Assembly (NCBI GenBank): GCA_905221605.1
Contig: CAJNDS010000226.1
Span: 124,001-188,000, forward strand
Origin: Symbiodinium natans
Taxonomy: Eukaryota; Sar; Dinophyceae; Suessiales; Symbiodiniaceae
Length of the DNA: 64,000 bases
Reading direction: 5' to 3'
The translations under genes and the position numbers were made by a program. Of the stretch, positions 12,424 through 22,675 are shown in pieces (positions within the stretch are counted from its first letter, which is position 1; each line of letters opens with the position of its first letter). The notes under the pieces were generated by a model. It was given only the letters and a program-made list of their open reading frames with translations, was not told the DNA's origin and did not search any database.

Positions 12424-12717
12424 CTATATACACACACACACACTGTTTATCGCGTCATCTTGGCAAGCATTGCGGAAGAAATAAATCCCACAAGTTTCTC
12501 TTTTTTTCCGGGGTTTGCAAGGTGATGGCGCATCCTGGTGTAGCTCCCATGAACCTCCGGGTCCCCTTGTATACCCCCCATCTTCTGTGCTTTCGATTGC
12601 TTCTCGCATTCTCGCTCCTGATGCTGCTATGCTCTTAGAACTTCCGAACGGCATGTCTGCACGTTTATTTCTCTTTGCACCAGCAGGACCTATGGGAGCC
12701 ATCGCTGCTGCTTCCAT
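12424..12717 (-). CDS. Possible N-terminal exon, unidentified
   Basis: The frame starts with a real ATG at 12717 and reads MEAAAMAPIGPAGAKRNKRA, then IAASGARMREAIESTEDGGY. The composition is protein-like up to about 12510, after which it runs into a TG dinucleotide tract. I recognise no family. It lies between two tubulin fragments and could be an unrelated nested gene or a chance open frame. Confidence 0.2.
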   Translation of the reverse strand: MEAAAMAPIGPAGAKRNKRADMPFGSSKSIAASGARMREAIESTEDGGYTRGPGGSWELHQDAPSPCKPRKKRETCGIYFFRNACQDDAINSVCVCI

Positions 12718-13399
12718 GGGCTTGAGCCGCAGTGTTTAGGCTTTGGGGTTTCTGGGCCTCGAGAATTCCCTGAAAATTCTGAGACATATTCGACTATTCC
12801 CCCAGCTTTGGTACTCATAAACCCAAAACCCCCCAACCGGCCGCAACAAGAAGCGCAACATCTTAACTTCGCTTGTCAGCCCTTCTGCGTTTGGGCTTGA
12901 GATCTACTGCAGCAGGTGCTGAAACACCGCACGCCGATGTAAGAAGTCGTGGCAGATAACGAGCTAAGTCCCAGTCCACCATGACGCAACACGGGACGAG
13001 CTTGCTGGCACCAGTCTCGCAGAAGAAAGTGTTAGATGCATCGTCTCCGCCTCCGACGGTCTTGTCCTAAGTTCAGCCATCTCAGCAGGCCCTTCTTTCA
13101 GGCTCTAGGCCTTGCTGTTCACTTTGTGCACCACAACAGATATATACAGGCAAGCGTCGCTGGGCATCTGACCATCCGGCTTAATTTTTCATGCTCCAGG
13201 CAGAAGAGCTCCCAGCAGGCGTTTCCGATCTGCACGCCACCCTGTGCAAACAGTATTAAAAGCTAGGCGCGCGCGCGCCCGCTGTAAGCGTAACCCCTCG
13301 AACCCTCGTCACCCCGAACTGGGGCTCTTCTGCTACCAATGCAGGGATGCTTGTGCGCGCCTGGCCAATGTGAATGCAGATAGCCTCACGCATGGCTGC

Positions 13400-14746
13400 G
13401 AAGCGAAACACGGGGGACTGCTTCGAAAGGCAAAAGCACCGAGGGTGTCCTCGACCACAGCGTGATGTAGCGGCCTCAAACACCTTTCCATTGAGCCGAG
13501 ACGGCGCGACGAGAGCTGAGAAAGCCCATGTCCCTGCAGCGGCAAAGAGCCTGCGTGTCTTCAGATCTGCCTAGTGCCCGTGACAGCATCGCTATCCCTG
13601 AGTGGAAGAGCATCGGTCCTTAAAAGCTGCGCCTCCTGAACGACCCAAAAACCGACGGAAAGCCTTTAGACCCAAGGGGCGAAGTCGTAGGGAGCATAGC
13701 CCACGTGAACGTCTCCCTCGCCTTCGTAGCCCGAGCCCGTGTAGGGTCCTCAGAGGGCGTTTTTTAGGGCTTCGTCCAGAGAACGGGAGCCAGGCATCAT
13801 GGTGTGAAGACCGCTACAGCCGCCTACAGCTCTAAGGCCCTAAACCGCCTAAACCCGAAAACCCTAACAGCGAAATCCTCAAAAGACTCGCTGCAGGGGT
13901 TTCGGTTTGAGTTTAGGGCTTTCGGGTCGAGGGCTAAGGGTTCCGGAGGGCTACGATATAGGAGGGTTGAGGGCTTTGCCCAAGTTTTAGAAAATCACAC
14001 TTCTGAGCTTGGGCCCTCGAAAGCACCATCTTTTATCCATTCTCACAGACATCATGAGTATTGTCGTGATCATCGTCGTCATTGTCATTGCTGCTCTGCT
14101 GATTCGTCTTACTGGCATCATTCTCAAACTCTTTCTCAATATCACTACCACTGGTCATCATTCTGATTCTCAGCATGATGATCATCATGAGGATGACGGT
14201 TTTCGCCAAAGAAAAGAGAAAAGCTGCCTCGACCAGGTTATGCAGAGAAGGCGCTGTTATCTGGGGTGTACTGCCCGACCCAGGTGGAAGCCACGTTTTC
14301 CCAGTACCTCAGCAGTTCAGGGTCCAGGAATTTAGGGGTTTAGGGTTGCAGGCTTAGGAAAGCTTAGGGGCTTCAGGCTTAGAGCTGAGGGGTTTAGAGA
14401 TCAGGGTCTCAGGTTTAGGGTTTTTAGGGGGGTTTCGGAACCCATAGTCGCGCCGGGGCACATTTTTAAATGCGGACCGTGGCCGAAATACTCCTCGGAG
14501 ACAGCTGCTTCCCGAAAATTGAGTGAAAAAATAAGAGATATCGTTCTCAGTGTGAGCCCGTTCTCATGTTGATCTTAGTTCTTGCATTAGTTGGCGTATT
14601 CGTGTTCGCGGCTGCATTATTACGGTTATGCCCTCATAAGCAATTTGCTATGAACTTCTCAATTTCCTTATCCAGTATCTTGATTCCAATGATGAGTATC
14701 GTTATCCAGACAAAAGGCCCTGATAGGAAACCCTAAACCCTAAACC

Positions 14747-14778
<32 letters not shown>

Positions 14779-15690
14779 ACCCTGTACCGGTTGGGACTCT
14801 TGGGAGTCAGGCTCCCAAAAGGCCTTGTATCTCATAGAGGGGTATATTACCTTTCCCTCAACCAAACCCGAAATCCCCAAACTCCCTAAGCAAAACCGAT
14901 TCAGACAGGAGGTGATACTTGGAGGTTCATGGCACTTACTAACCAACTGTGTTCCAAAAGAAAGGGTCTTGGGCCCCCCAAGGGCCGTCAAGGAAGTGGA
15001 GTTGTGTCGATCAGCACTCCTGAGAGCCATCCGCGCGCTTCTGCGTGTGGTGCATGCCGAGGCCTGCGCAAGAAGAAAGATGTAAAACCCCTTAAACCCC
15101 CTGAAAAAGCCCTTAAGACCCTTGAAGCCCGTAAAGCCTTTTTGAACCCCTTCAACCCCTTAAGGCCCCTTTCAACCCCTTAAGGCCCCTTTCAACCCCT
15201 TAAGCCCCTAAACCCCAAACCCCTCAAACCCCGAAAGAACAAAAACAACAAACCCGTCAGCACTTAAGGTTTAGGATGTCAAGGTCGGAGGTTTAGGTGC
15301 CTTTGCTACTCTCTTTTTGCTTGCCTTGTTGGGGCGGCTTAGGGGTTTGGGGGGGGGCGGAGCGTTGGTCTCATGCTTATGGGCCCGTCTCTGTTATGGC
15401 CCTTTCGGGCCCCATATTAAGGGATCCCACAGGTTGGGGATCCCACAGGTTGGTTCAGGGCTGACTGTCGGTAAGCAGGGAAGTATATACTTCTCCATCA
15501 TGACTACTAGTAGTACCTGGCAGACATATAGCGCTAGCCAGCATTCTTTTCGGGCCTTCGCGGGGCGTTGGCCTAGCGGTTTGGAAGCCAGGCGAGCTTG
15601 GGGTCATCAGTATGCCCTGCTGTCCTTGCTGTGTTATTGATAGTACAGTTGCTTCTACTGAGAAGTATTCCTAGCCCTCAGGGTGTTCAG
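13400..15690. other. Gene-poor spacer with telomere-like and triplet tracts
   Basis: I see no supported gene. The stretch holds a degenerate triplet tract at about 14040-14200, TTTAGGG-like pieces at 14330-14430, a second triplet-like tract at 14560-14700, a run of CCCTCAA variants at 14740-14783, and a short repeat of CCCCTTTCAACCCCTTAAGG at about 15165-15200. Confidence 0.5.
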
Positions 15691-15796
15691 GGTCTGAGGG
15701 GGCCCCTTGTGCATAATGCATCTTCACATTGTATGCACGATACATGCATGCATAAACAGATATCTAGATGAAAATGTACATAAATACACACAGGAT

Positions 15797-15915
15797 TTAC
15801 GTACATTACACTACACTACACTACACTACACTACAGTACACTACATTACACTACATTACACTACCTTACACTACATCACACTACATCACACTACATCACA
15901 CTCACTCACTCACTC
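15797..15915. repeat. Pentanucleotide microsatellite (CTACA/TTACA), left flank of the LINE
   Basis: About 22 units of ACTAC, ATTAC and TCACA run together and end in ACTC repeats. The same family of units flanks the other side of the retrotransposon (20765-20942). Confidence 0.9.
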
Positions 15916-16188
15916 ACGCAGCTGAATGGCGGACGAGTCAAAGTCTGCCTAGCTGAGCACTCTGCTCTGGGAACATGATAAGAGTCAGTCGCCTGCTGTC
16001 CTCCCCGATTGGAGTGGAGGCACTGACCCAATGCAGATCGCATGGGGATAGCCGAGGTGAAAGAACAGAACACAGAAAAGAACACACCCCCGAGGCACCA
16101 CCCACGGACCTGCGAGTACCCCCTCACTAATTGCCGGATGTGGGCGCCTTCACCCACGATCGTGGCATTAGCTACGGATTCGGCCAAC

Positions 16189-16791
16189 TTACTTGCTTTG
16201 GATTTCCTCCAACAGCGCCTGGAGCTCACGCTCAAGGCCGCCCTTGGGAGCTAAGCCGAACTTTTCTTCCCCTCCTTGCGTTTTGAACGCGTGGAAAAAG
16301 GCGTCAGCTACTGGTCTCAGCTTGTCAGTAGTGGTCAGGTAGATCTTCACATGCTTGCCACCGTACGCAGGAGCTACTCGACAGTACAGCACATCCGTCA
16401 GCAACTTGTTGGGAGAGTCGGCTTCAGCAGCATGGGCTTCGACACGCTGCAACATCTCTCCGCTGAGATGCACGGCTGCTTCAACTGTCAGCGCTGCCCA
16501 CACATGGATATGTGGAGGGCCAAGGTCGTGGTGCTTCCCTGCGGCCTGAACGAGGTCATTGTACTTCTGACTGGCTTCCTTCGCCTTGGTCACGAAAGAG
16601 GCCGTAGATGGGATGAGGCAAGTCCGGAAAGTTGCCGACTGCAAGGCCCGTACGTCTGCAGACAGCTTCAAGTTGGACTTCATGAGGAGCTGAACCGCCT
16701 TCAGGACAAGCTCGTCTTTCTCACCTCCAACTTGCCTGCGCTTCAGCGCCGGCCCGTTGGGAGTTCCAGCATTTGCCGCCCACTTATCCAT
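16189..16791 (-). CDS. LINE second ORF, 200-aa protein of unknown function
   Basis: This ORF starts at ATG 16791, 31 bp after the stop of the RT ORF, and lies in the +1 frame relative to it. It begins MDKWAANAGTPNGPALKRRQ and ends ERELQALLEEIQSK. It is rich in Ala, Lys, Glu and Leu with probable helices (LVLKAVQLLMKSNLKLSADV; then AALTVEAAVHLSGEMLQRVE), has a basic N-terminal patch, and contains no zinc knuckle or RRM that I can see. By position it may be an RNA-binding or particle protein standing in for a LINE ORF1; this is inference. Its frame stays open upstream for the whole length of the RT ORF, so translation by frameshift fusion is conceivable. An independent host gene is an alternative. 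Confidence 0.7.
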   Translation of the reverse strand: MDKWAANAGTPNGPALKRRQVGGEKDELVLKAVQLLMKSNLKLSADVRALQSATFRTCLIPSTASFVTKAKEASQKYNDLVQAAGKHHDLGPPHIHVWAALTVEAAVHLSGEMLQRVEAHAAEADSPNKLLTDVLYCRVAPAYGGKHVKIYLTTTDKLRPVADAFFHAFKTQGGEEKFGLAPKGGLERELQALLEEIQSK

Positions 16792-16822
16792 GACGTTTAA
16801 GGAACTCTCGACTACGCTCTCA

Positions 16823-19800
16823 CTATAGCTGTGCGCCCAAATGCTGCCCCAAATGATCGTGCAAGGCCTCAAGAGTCTCAAACTGTGCGTCACACATGCT
16901 GCAGTCAAGATTGTCCGGAATATCTGGTGCCCTGTTGACAACACTAGACCGACCACTGCAATGCTGCTGTAGGAGGGAATTCGCCACATGTCTCCGCGTC
17001 GAAAAAACATTTGCAAAAACCTCCCTGCAGAACAAGCATTGATTTGTGACCACAAGCAAAGCTTCCATCGGTGAATGCTCATGTAGCTTGGTGCAGTGTA
17101 TTGCCAAGGCTTTACTCGACTTGAAAGCTCTACCGCACAGAGAACCATCTGAAAGTGTGTGCTCGCACACATGCTGCTCGTCATCTGGAATGTCGGGCAA
17201 GTCTTCGGGAGCCTGTTCTCCCTGCACTGAGGGGCTCTGGTATCCTGGTGGGGGGATTTCCACACAGAGAAACTTGCGCCGGAGAATGGACATGTCAACC
17301 ATAAGAAAATCCAGTCTAACGTCATGGCTGAATAGGCGTAACGGCTTCCTGTCCACTGCGTTGGTGATATGCTCCAGGTCGGCGATGTCTTGCAGAGCTT
17401 CGATATCATCAACCAACTGTTTGAGCCACGGATGCGCTGCAGAAGACAAGGAGCCATCCTCTTGCAGCGCGGGGGTTGTTTCAAACGGGAAGAACCCGAA
17501 CATAGCAGCGAAAACATTGGAGTGAAGTTCTGGTTGTCGTAACAGACGTTGCCAGAATTGCAGGCGTTTGATACGCAGTTCCACGTAGACTCCTGCAAGC
17601 CCAAGATACCGCCAGACTTGTTGGTTGGGGACAGCTGCATACTTGACAGTACCGTCCGGCTGTTCTTCGCGCTTGCACGCGCTTCCTCGCATGAGGATGC
17701 GCCCTTTGGCCGCGACAAAAGCATCGAGGGCCTTGTAGTCGGATTGACTGAGGACGAAGGGCGCCAAACCAGCCACAGCAGTCTCGAAGACCAATGCTCG
17801 GAAGACCATGTTGACGGACCGTTTGCTACAGCCTGTCCGCGTCCAAAATGAACCCATACTTGCCCAGGCTGCCTGAGCTTTGTCCAGGCGGTGCTTGCGA
17901 GCAGCAGTAGTGGAGCCATTGTGCGTGCAGATCTCTCCCAAGTATTTGGCCTGCGGCACTGCTTTCCCCTCGAGTGGAGTCTTGCCGCAGTAGATTTCTC
18001 GCATCTGCTTGTGAGATCCTCTGCCAGCAAAATGCGACACGATTTCTTGCTTGTCGCGGTTTTGCGCCATACCACCACTTGCGAGCACTTCGTCCAATTC
18101 GTCATCCAGGAAAGATGCTTGCGCTTGCAAATCCGCAGCCTCGTCGCAGATGACCTTAATGGCGAGGTCATCCGCGAAGACGGATAACGCAGTGTTGACA
18201 TATTTGCAATTGACCGGATCATATGCGCACATTTGGTGATAGGTGGAAGCTTGCGCTGCTCTTTGCAACCATTCGTCAACCAGGGGATGATACTGCTCCA
18301 TGAATAAATCTGACGCAATGCTGTCGCCTTGGAGAGCACCACTGCCAACTGAAAGCAATATGGGCCCGTCAGCGGCCTGCAAGTGTATACAGGCAGCCTT
18401 GTGCCGTTGCTTGAGCAAAACTTGATCTTGTGGCCGCATCGTCTTAGCAACCGCCAGGTCCAGCTGGTCATGCAAAGGGGAATAAAAGGCATTTGCCACG
18501 TCTTTGTAAAGGGTAGCATGTCCAACACCGGCAGCGCGCAGCCGGTGCCCCAAGCAAATTTGCTGCAAAATAGCCTCTTCGCGGCTTTTGTGTCTAACAT
18601 AGCCGCACGCGTAATCTCGAGCAGCTTGCGACGTGCCTCTGCGCCACAGTGTGCGGTAGAAATGTTTGCCCATCGGGTCCAGCACGTTGATGACTCGGAT
18701 GCCCTGACATAAGGGCTTGCCATTGCGCTTGTCAAGCTGCGTGCCCTGCGAGCAATGCCACTCCAAGGGCGCTGATTCTGAGCATCGTATGTGCACGAAG
18801 AGCTGCTGTAGCGCGTTTTGCAGATGCGGAGTTTGCAAACACGCGGACTTGTGCCCAAGACCATGTCGAGCTCTTGCCAGGTTGTAGTTGGGATATAGCA
18901 GCATGCGCCACACTTCATTGGGAATAGTCCAACAAGGTACAGCCTTGCGTGTTTTTGCATGCCAAACTTGGGTAGCCACAGCACGCAAGTCCTCAGCTGC
19001 CAACTGCTGCATTTGACTACGCCATACCGGATCAGCTCGGCATTTTTGTTGCCAGCCAGTAGCTCCATGAGCAAACTGTTGGACGTGCGCTGTCCAGTTT
19101 GTAGCAACGGCCTTGCAGCCTCCATCACGCCCCACTTGTGCCATGTGCTGCCGCCATTGCTGCATACTGGGCCTGCAACTCTTCGGCCTATCGAACCTGC
19201 GTTGTTTGGGACCCACACGCCTGCCTGAAAGCGCTCGGGCAGCTCGCCACATGGACTGGAAGTTGGCACTCTGCCAACCTTCGTGAAGCTGGTGCACATG
19301 TTCACAGGCACGTCTTCTCTTATCTCTTGTTGTGAGTCGTTTAGCGAGCCGCTGAGCCTTGTGATACCGCGCCAAAGCATGCCATCTGCACAGCAAATCT
19401 GATAGCGCTTGTAATGACACAGTATCTCGGTCAGCTCCTTGGCTCCAGAAACGACGCGGGCGAGGAAGCCGTTGGATTTGTAGTTTGCATTCATGCTGGT
19501 GCTCCAGAGCGGCTGCTGTGTCAACTTTCCGCTCTTGGAGTTTGACTGGGCGAGACTGATATAACTCTCTGCCAACGGACAACACCACATCACGTAGCAT
19601 GGTCCAGGCATCATCTGGCGTGCTTGCCGACTGGGCATGCTGCCATTGGGAACTCTCCAAGAGGTCTTTGCACCGGGACTCAACCTCTGCCACCAGTTGC
19701 TCTCGACAGTGTCCTCGAAGAACGCCTCGCATGAGTCTGTCCATATCCCAGCGTGTCGGGGACTGTTGCTGCATGGTGAGTGTCGGCTGCAGCCCCAACG

Positions 19801-20629
19801 AATGGTCGAGCTTGATCTGTAGAGGTCTGTGATCTCGGCGGCCTGGAGCCGCCACCAGCTGCAGATCGTCGCCTGTGTGATGCCACACAGAGCAATGCTG
19901 GACTTGAGATAACATGCTGGATGGAATGCATATAAAATCCACGCGGGACGTATAATCTGCAACGATTCCGAAATAGGTTGGTCCAACATTGTGATAAGTG
20001 TTGGTAGCTGCGAGGTAATGCCTCTGCAAGAACTGGCGGAACTGTTCTCCGTTCCAATTCTCGTTGTCTGCATTGCACGGGCCGATGGACTCATCTTGCG
20101 TGGTCGTCCATATGTTGTTTGCCACATGTTCCTTACCAACACGCGCGTTGAAGTCGCCAAGCAAGCAGGGCACACATCGTGCCGGCAGAGCACTGACAAC
20201 ACTATCAACCCATTTCCAAAGTGCAGTGTTGACGCGTTTCGAATACGGCAGATTGGAGTTGGGATGGAAGTAGCACACGATGAATGCAAAGTCGGAGTCA
20301 CGTCGCTTGACCCGCAGTGCCCCACCACGACCTTGCAACTCGCTGGGCGGGGACGAAATCTGTACCACGTTATCAGCTGCGAAGCGGCTGCGTTTGAGGC
20401 ATAGCTGAACTCCAGCATGAGAGTTGGTGAGCCTCCCTGTTCCGTATCCCCAACTATACACAGCATGCGTTTCAACTCTACGCTGACTGACTGCGATGTC
20501 GCCATCTGGCAGACGGGTGCCGGACAGTGCGATGACATCATTGCTGTGTAATGCATGTATGACTCGGCGCTCTCTGTCAGCTCGTTTGAGAGATTGTGGA
20601 TTGTAAGCGATGAATTTCCATCTGACCAT
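16823..20629 (-). CDS. LINE polyprotein: APE endonuclease - reverse transcriptase - C2H2 fingers
   Basis: The protein carries out target-primed reverse transcription. The first in-frame ATG is at 20629 (MVRWKFIAYNPQSLKR); the open frame extends 27 codons further up without another ATG, and AYNPQSL is already the start of the endonuclease fold. APE motifs follow: LLGDFNARVG (about 20160-20140), SRVDFIC and GRRDHRPL. RT motif A is YKDVANAFYS (about 18510-18478), motif B GALQGDSIAS (about 18340-18309), motif C FADDLA (18178-18161), then KYLG for motif E. The C-terminus carries three Cys/His finger-like segments (CEHTLSDGSLCGRAF with paired His; CLFC with HVANSLLQQHC; CSMC with HDHLGQH). No RNase H is apparent. 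The length (about 1,268 aa) suits a LINE ORF2. All catalytic residues that I can check are present, so it is probably active. Confidence 0.95.
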   Translation of the reverse strand: MVRWKFIAYNPQSLKRADRERRVIHALHSNDVIALSGTRLPDGDIAVSQRRVETHAVYSWGYGTGRLTNSHAGVQLCLKRSRFAADNVVQISSPPSELQGRGGALRVKRRDSDFAFIVCYFHPNSNLPYSKRVNTALWKWVDSVVSALPARCVPCLLGDFNARVGKEHVANNIWTTTQDESIGPCNADNENWNGEQFRQFLQRHYLAATNTYHNVGPTYFGIVADYTSRVDFICIPSSMLSQVQHCSVWHHTGDDLQLVAAPGRRDHRPLQIKLDHSLGLQPTLTMQQQSPTRWDMDRLMRGVLRGHCREQLVAEVESRCKDLLESSQWQHAQSASTPDDAWTMLRDVVLSVGRELYQSRPVKLQERKVDTAAALEHQHECKLQIQRLPRPRRFWSQGADRDTVSLQALSDLLCRWHALARYHKAQRLAKRLTTRDKRRRACEHVHQLHEGWQSANFQSMWRAARALSGRRVGPKQRRFDRPKSCRPSMQQWRQHMAQVGRDGGCKAVATNWTAHVQQFAHGATGWQQKCRADPVWRSQMQQLAAEDLRAVATQVWHAKTRKAVPCWTIPNEVWRMLLYPNYNLARARHGLGHKSACLQTPHLQNALQQLFVHIRCSESAPLEWHCSQGTQLDKRNGKPLCQGIRVINVLDPMGKHFYRTLWRRGTSQAARDYACGYVRHKSREEAILQQICLGHRLRAAGVGHATLYKDVANAFYSPLHDQLDLAVAKTMRPQDQVLLKQRHKAACIHLQAADGPILLSVGSGALQGDSIASDLFMEQYHPLVDEWLQRAAQASTYHQMCAYDPVNCKYVNTALSVFADDLAIKVICDEAADLQAQASFLDDELDEVLASGGMAQNRDKQEIVSHFAGRGSHKQMREIYCGKTPLEGKAVPQAKYLGEICTHNGSTTAARKHRLDKAQAAWASMGSFWTRTGCSKRSVNMVFRALVFETAVAGLAPFVLSQSDYKALDAFVAAKGRILMRGSACKREEQPDGTVKYAAVPNQQVWRYLGLAGVYVELRIKRLQFWQRLLRQPELHSNVFAAMFGFFPFETTPALQEDGSLSSAAHPWLKQLVDDIEALQDIADLEHITNAVDRKPLRLFSHDVRLDFLMVDMSILRRKFLCVEIPPPGYQSPSVQGEQAPEDLPDIPDDEQHVCEHTLSDGSLCGRAFKSSKALAIHCTKLHEHSPMEALLVVTNQCLFCREVFANVFSTRRHVANSLLQQHCSGRSSVVNRAPDIPDNLDCSMCDAQFETLEALHDHLGQHLGAQL

Positions 20630-20764
20630 TCTGAAATCAGCAGCAGGAAAACACTGATGAGGGGGCCAGCGCGAAAGTGACCCGTCATTATCAAATGAGC
20701 AGAGTGCCACACGGACTTACCATGGCATGATTCCGCATGACTTTGGACTTGTGCCACGCGGCTA

Positions 20765-20942
20765 CTACATCACACTACTTCACATCACATCACATTACAC
20801 TACACTACACTGCACTACATTAAGTTACATTACATTATATTACATTACATTATATTACATTACATTACGTTGCTTTACATTGCATTGCATTACATTACAC
20901 TACATTACATTACATTACATTACAGTACATTACATTACATTT
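20765..20942. repeat. Pentanucleotide microsatellite (TACAT/TACAC), right flank of the LINE
   Basis: Tandem ACATT, ACACT and TCACA units of the same family as at 15797-15915, ending in a short TA tract. Confidence 0.9.
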
Positions 20943-21084
20943 CTTATATATATATATATGTATATACACACATGCAAAATGTATATCTGTATATCAAATT
21001 CCAAATGCGCGGTTCAAGCTCCTGAGGAAGACCTTCTCAGCCAAGCTGCAGTGTCCGATCTCATGCATGATGCTGCCTCAGTTT

Positions 21085-21250
21085 TCGGGTTTAAGGTTTA
21101 GGGTTTAGGGTTTGGGGTTTAGGGTTTAGGGTTTAGGGTTTAGGGTTTAGGGTTTAGGGTTTAGGGTTTAGGGTTTAGGGTTTAGGGTTTAGGGTTTAGG
21201 GTTTAGGGTTTAGGGTTTAGGGTTTAGGGTTTAGGGTTTAGGGTTTGGGG
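21085..21250. repeat. Interstitial telomeric array (TTTAGGG)n
   Basis: About 18 perfect TTTAGGG units (21118-21246) are preceded by a few imperfect ones. This is the longest uninterrupted array in the window. Confidence 0.95.
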
Positions 21251-21254
21251 GGGT

Positions 21255-22670
21255 TCTTCTGTCTGCTATGCTAGATGCTGCCAGCCCCACATAAAAAGAT
21301 TTGTGTTTGGTTGTCTACAGTTTTAGGTCCTGGGGCCTTTGTATGCGCACAGTTGCGATAATGAGCTCCGACTAACTTTTGGTCGCAGGGTTGGGTCTGT
21401 GGTGTAGGGTTTCAGGGTTTAGGGTTTGGGGCTCAAGCTTTTAGTGGGTTGTCTTCGGGCCCAATCTTGGGTAAGCGAGTAGGGTGGGGTAGTGCAGGAT
21501 CCCACATCCCTCTGGAACGCGACACATTCATTCCCTGAATAGAAGGTCGCCACAACAGCAAGACAAGCCCCGAACTCGAATATAGAGGCATCTTTGGGCA
21601 CTTCCTCAACAGGGTTCCCCCTCATATACCCGCAAAACAATAGCATCCTGACGGATTATGATGATGAGAATTGCAACCCCCAAAAATGAAAACCCCTGCT
21701 GGCCCCTTCCCGTACTGCACCCTTCCCAAGGAGCCTTTCTGGGACACGCTGTTGCACCAGCCCATGAAAAGGCCAGTTGGGTTCCATTGGCCGACATGGG
21801 CCCCGCCTGCAGGCTATGGGGTGGAACCTTCTGGGGGGCCAGGGCTCAGGTTGTAGGTTGAAGCAGCTTTCAGGGGGGCGTTTCGGGGCTTAGGGGTTTC
21901 TAGGGGGTTCTTATTAAGGGTCTCTAGTTGTCTAGGAGACGAAGACCACGAACACCCCCAACACGAACACGCAACAAGGAGAACCCCCCCTTCAGCTATT
22001 GACAGGTTCGGGGCCACAGAACAGGCATTGAGATGCGGACCCTCATGCCTAGGAGCAGAACAGCAGCGCGAAACAGCGTACGACACAGGGACTGGCTTCG
22101 GACGAGAGAAGAGTCGTGTAGAGACCCTCTGGTACCCACTCCCCGATGCTCTGAAGAGGTCTCTCTCCGCGTCAGCTCTTGCAGCCAAAGTCGCAACCAC
22201 CGCTCCCTCCATCCACTTTGATGTATGCCCTTAGGGCTTTGTGCAGAAGGGCTCAAAGAGAGCCCTCGACTTCAACCCCCTGAGTCTTCCTCTTCGTTTT
22301 CGAGGTCTGAGAACTGAAGTCGCTTGAAGCGCAGAAGCTCCGCTTCTCTTCCGCGCGCTTCAGGCGTAGCCGGCTTTGACAGCGATTGCTGCAACTGCTG
22401 CAACTGCTGCAACAACTGCAGCAATCACAAGTACGACACATATGACTACTATGACTACTAGAGACGACATGCGACGACTACCACTACCAGTGACACTGCT
22501 TCTTCTGCTACCCTACTTTCCTTATCTAAGTCTATTTTCTTATATTGCTATTATTGTTCCGTGTTGTTCTTGCGCATTTTGCTCTTCATGCCGCCGAGGA
22601 GCATCGTTCCGGTCATCGTGTGGTCCTCGATCAGGGCAACACCTTAGGCTTCAGCAGCATGGGCGCTTGG
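21255..22670. other. Gene-poor stretch
   Basis: No gene is supported. A plus-strand segment at 22079-22230 (VETLWYPLPDALKRSLSASA) has a weak coding look. A degenerate triplet tract lies at 22370-22560. Confidence 0.4.
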
Positions 22671-22675
22671 GAGGG

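Larger units (their letters stand above)
15906..20762 (-). mobile_element. Full-length LINE (non-LTR) retrotransposon
   Basis: On the minus strand the element has a short 5' leader, a long ORF with APE endonuclease, reverse transcriptase and zinc fingers (20629-16823), a 31-bp gap, a second ORF of 200 codons (16791-16189) and a ~280-bp 3' region. Both ORFs are intact, so the copy looks young. No LTRs are present. The same pentanucleotide microsatellite lies directly outside both ends, so the element appears inserted into such an array. I saw no poly-A tail; the microsatellite itself may serve as the 3' terminus. Having a small ORF after the RT ORF instead of before it is unusual for LINEs. 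Confidence 0.85.

Noticed and set aside
15555-15620. tRNA-like piece (GGCCTAGCGGTTTGGAAGCC)
   Set aside because: There is no TTC arm or closing acceptor stem, so it does not fold as a tRNA.
16355-20404. Many plus-strand frames of 60-170 codons opposite the LINE
   Set aside because: They are antisense shadows of the RT ORF with no motifs of their own.
20706-20760. Dinoflagellate spliced-leader relict at the LINE 5' end
   Set aside because: The sequence there (GCCGCGTGGCACAAG) only loosely resembles the known leader; no convincing leader copy was seen anywhere in the window.
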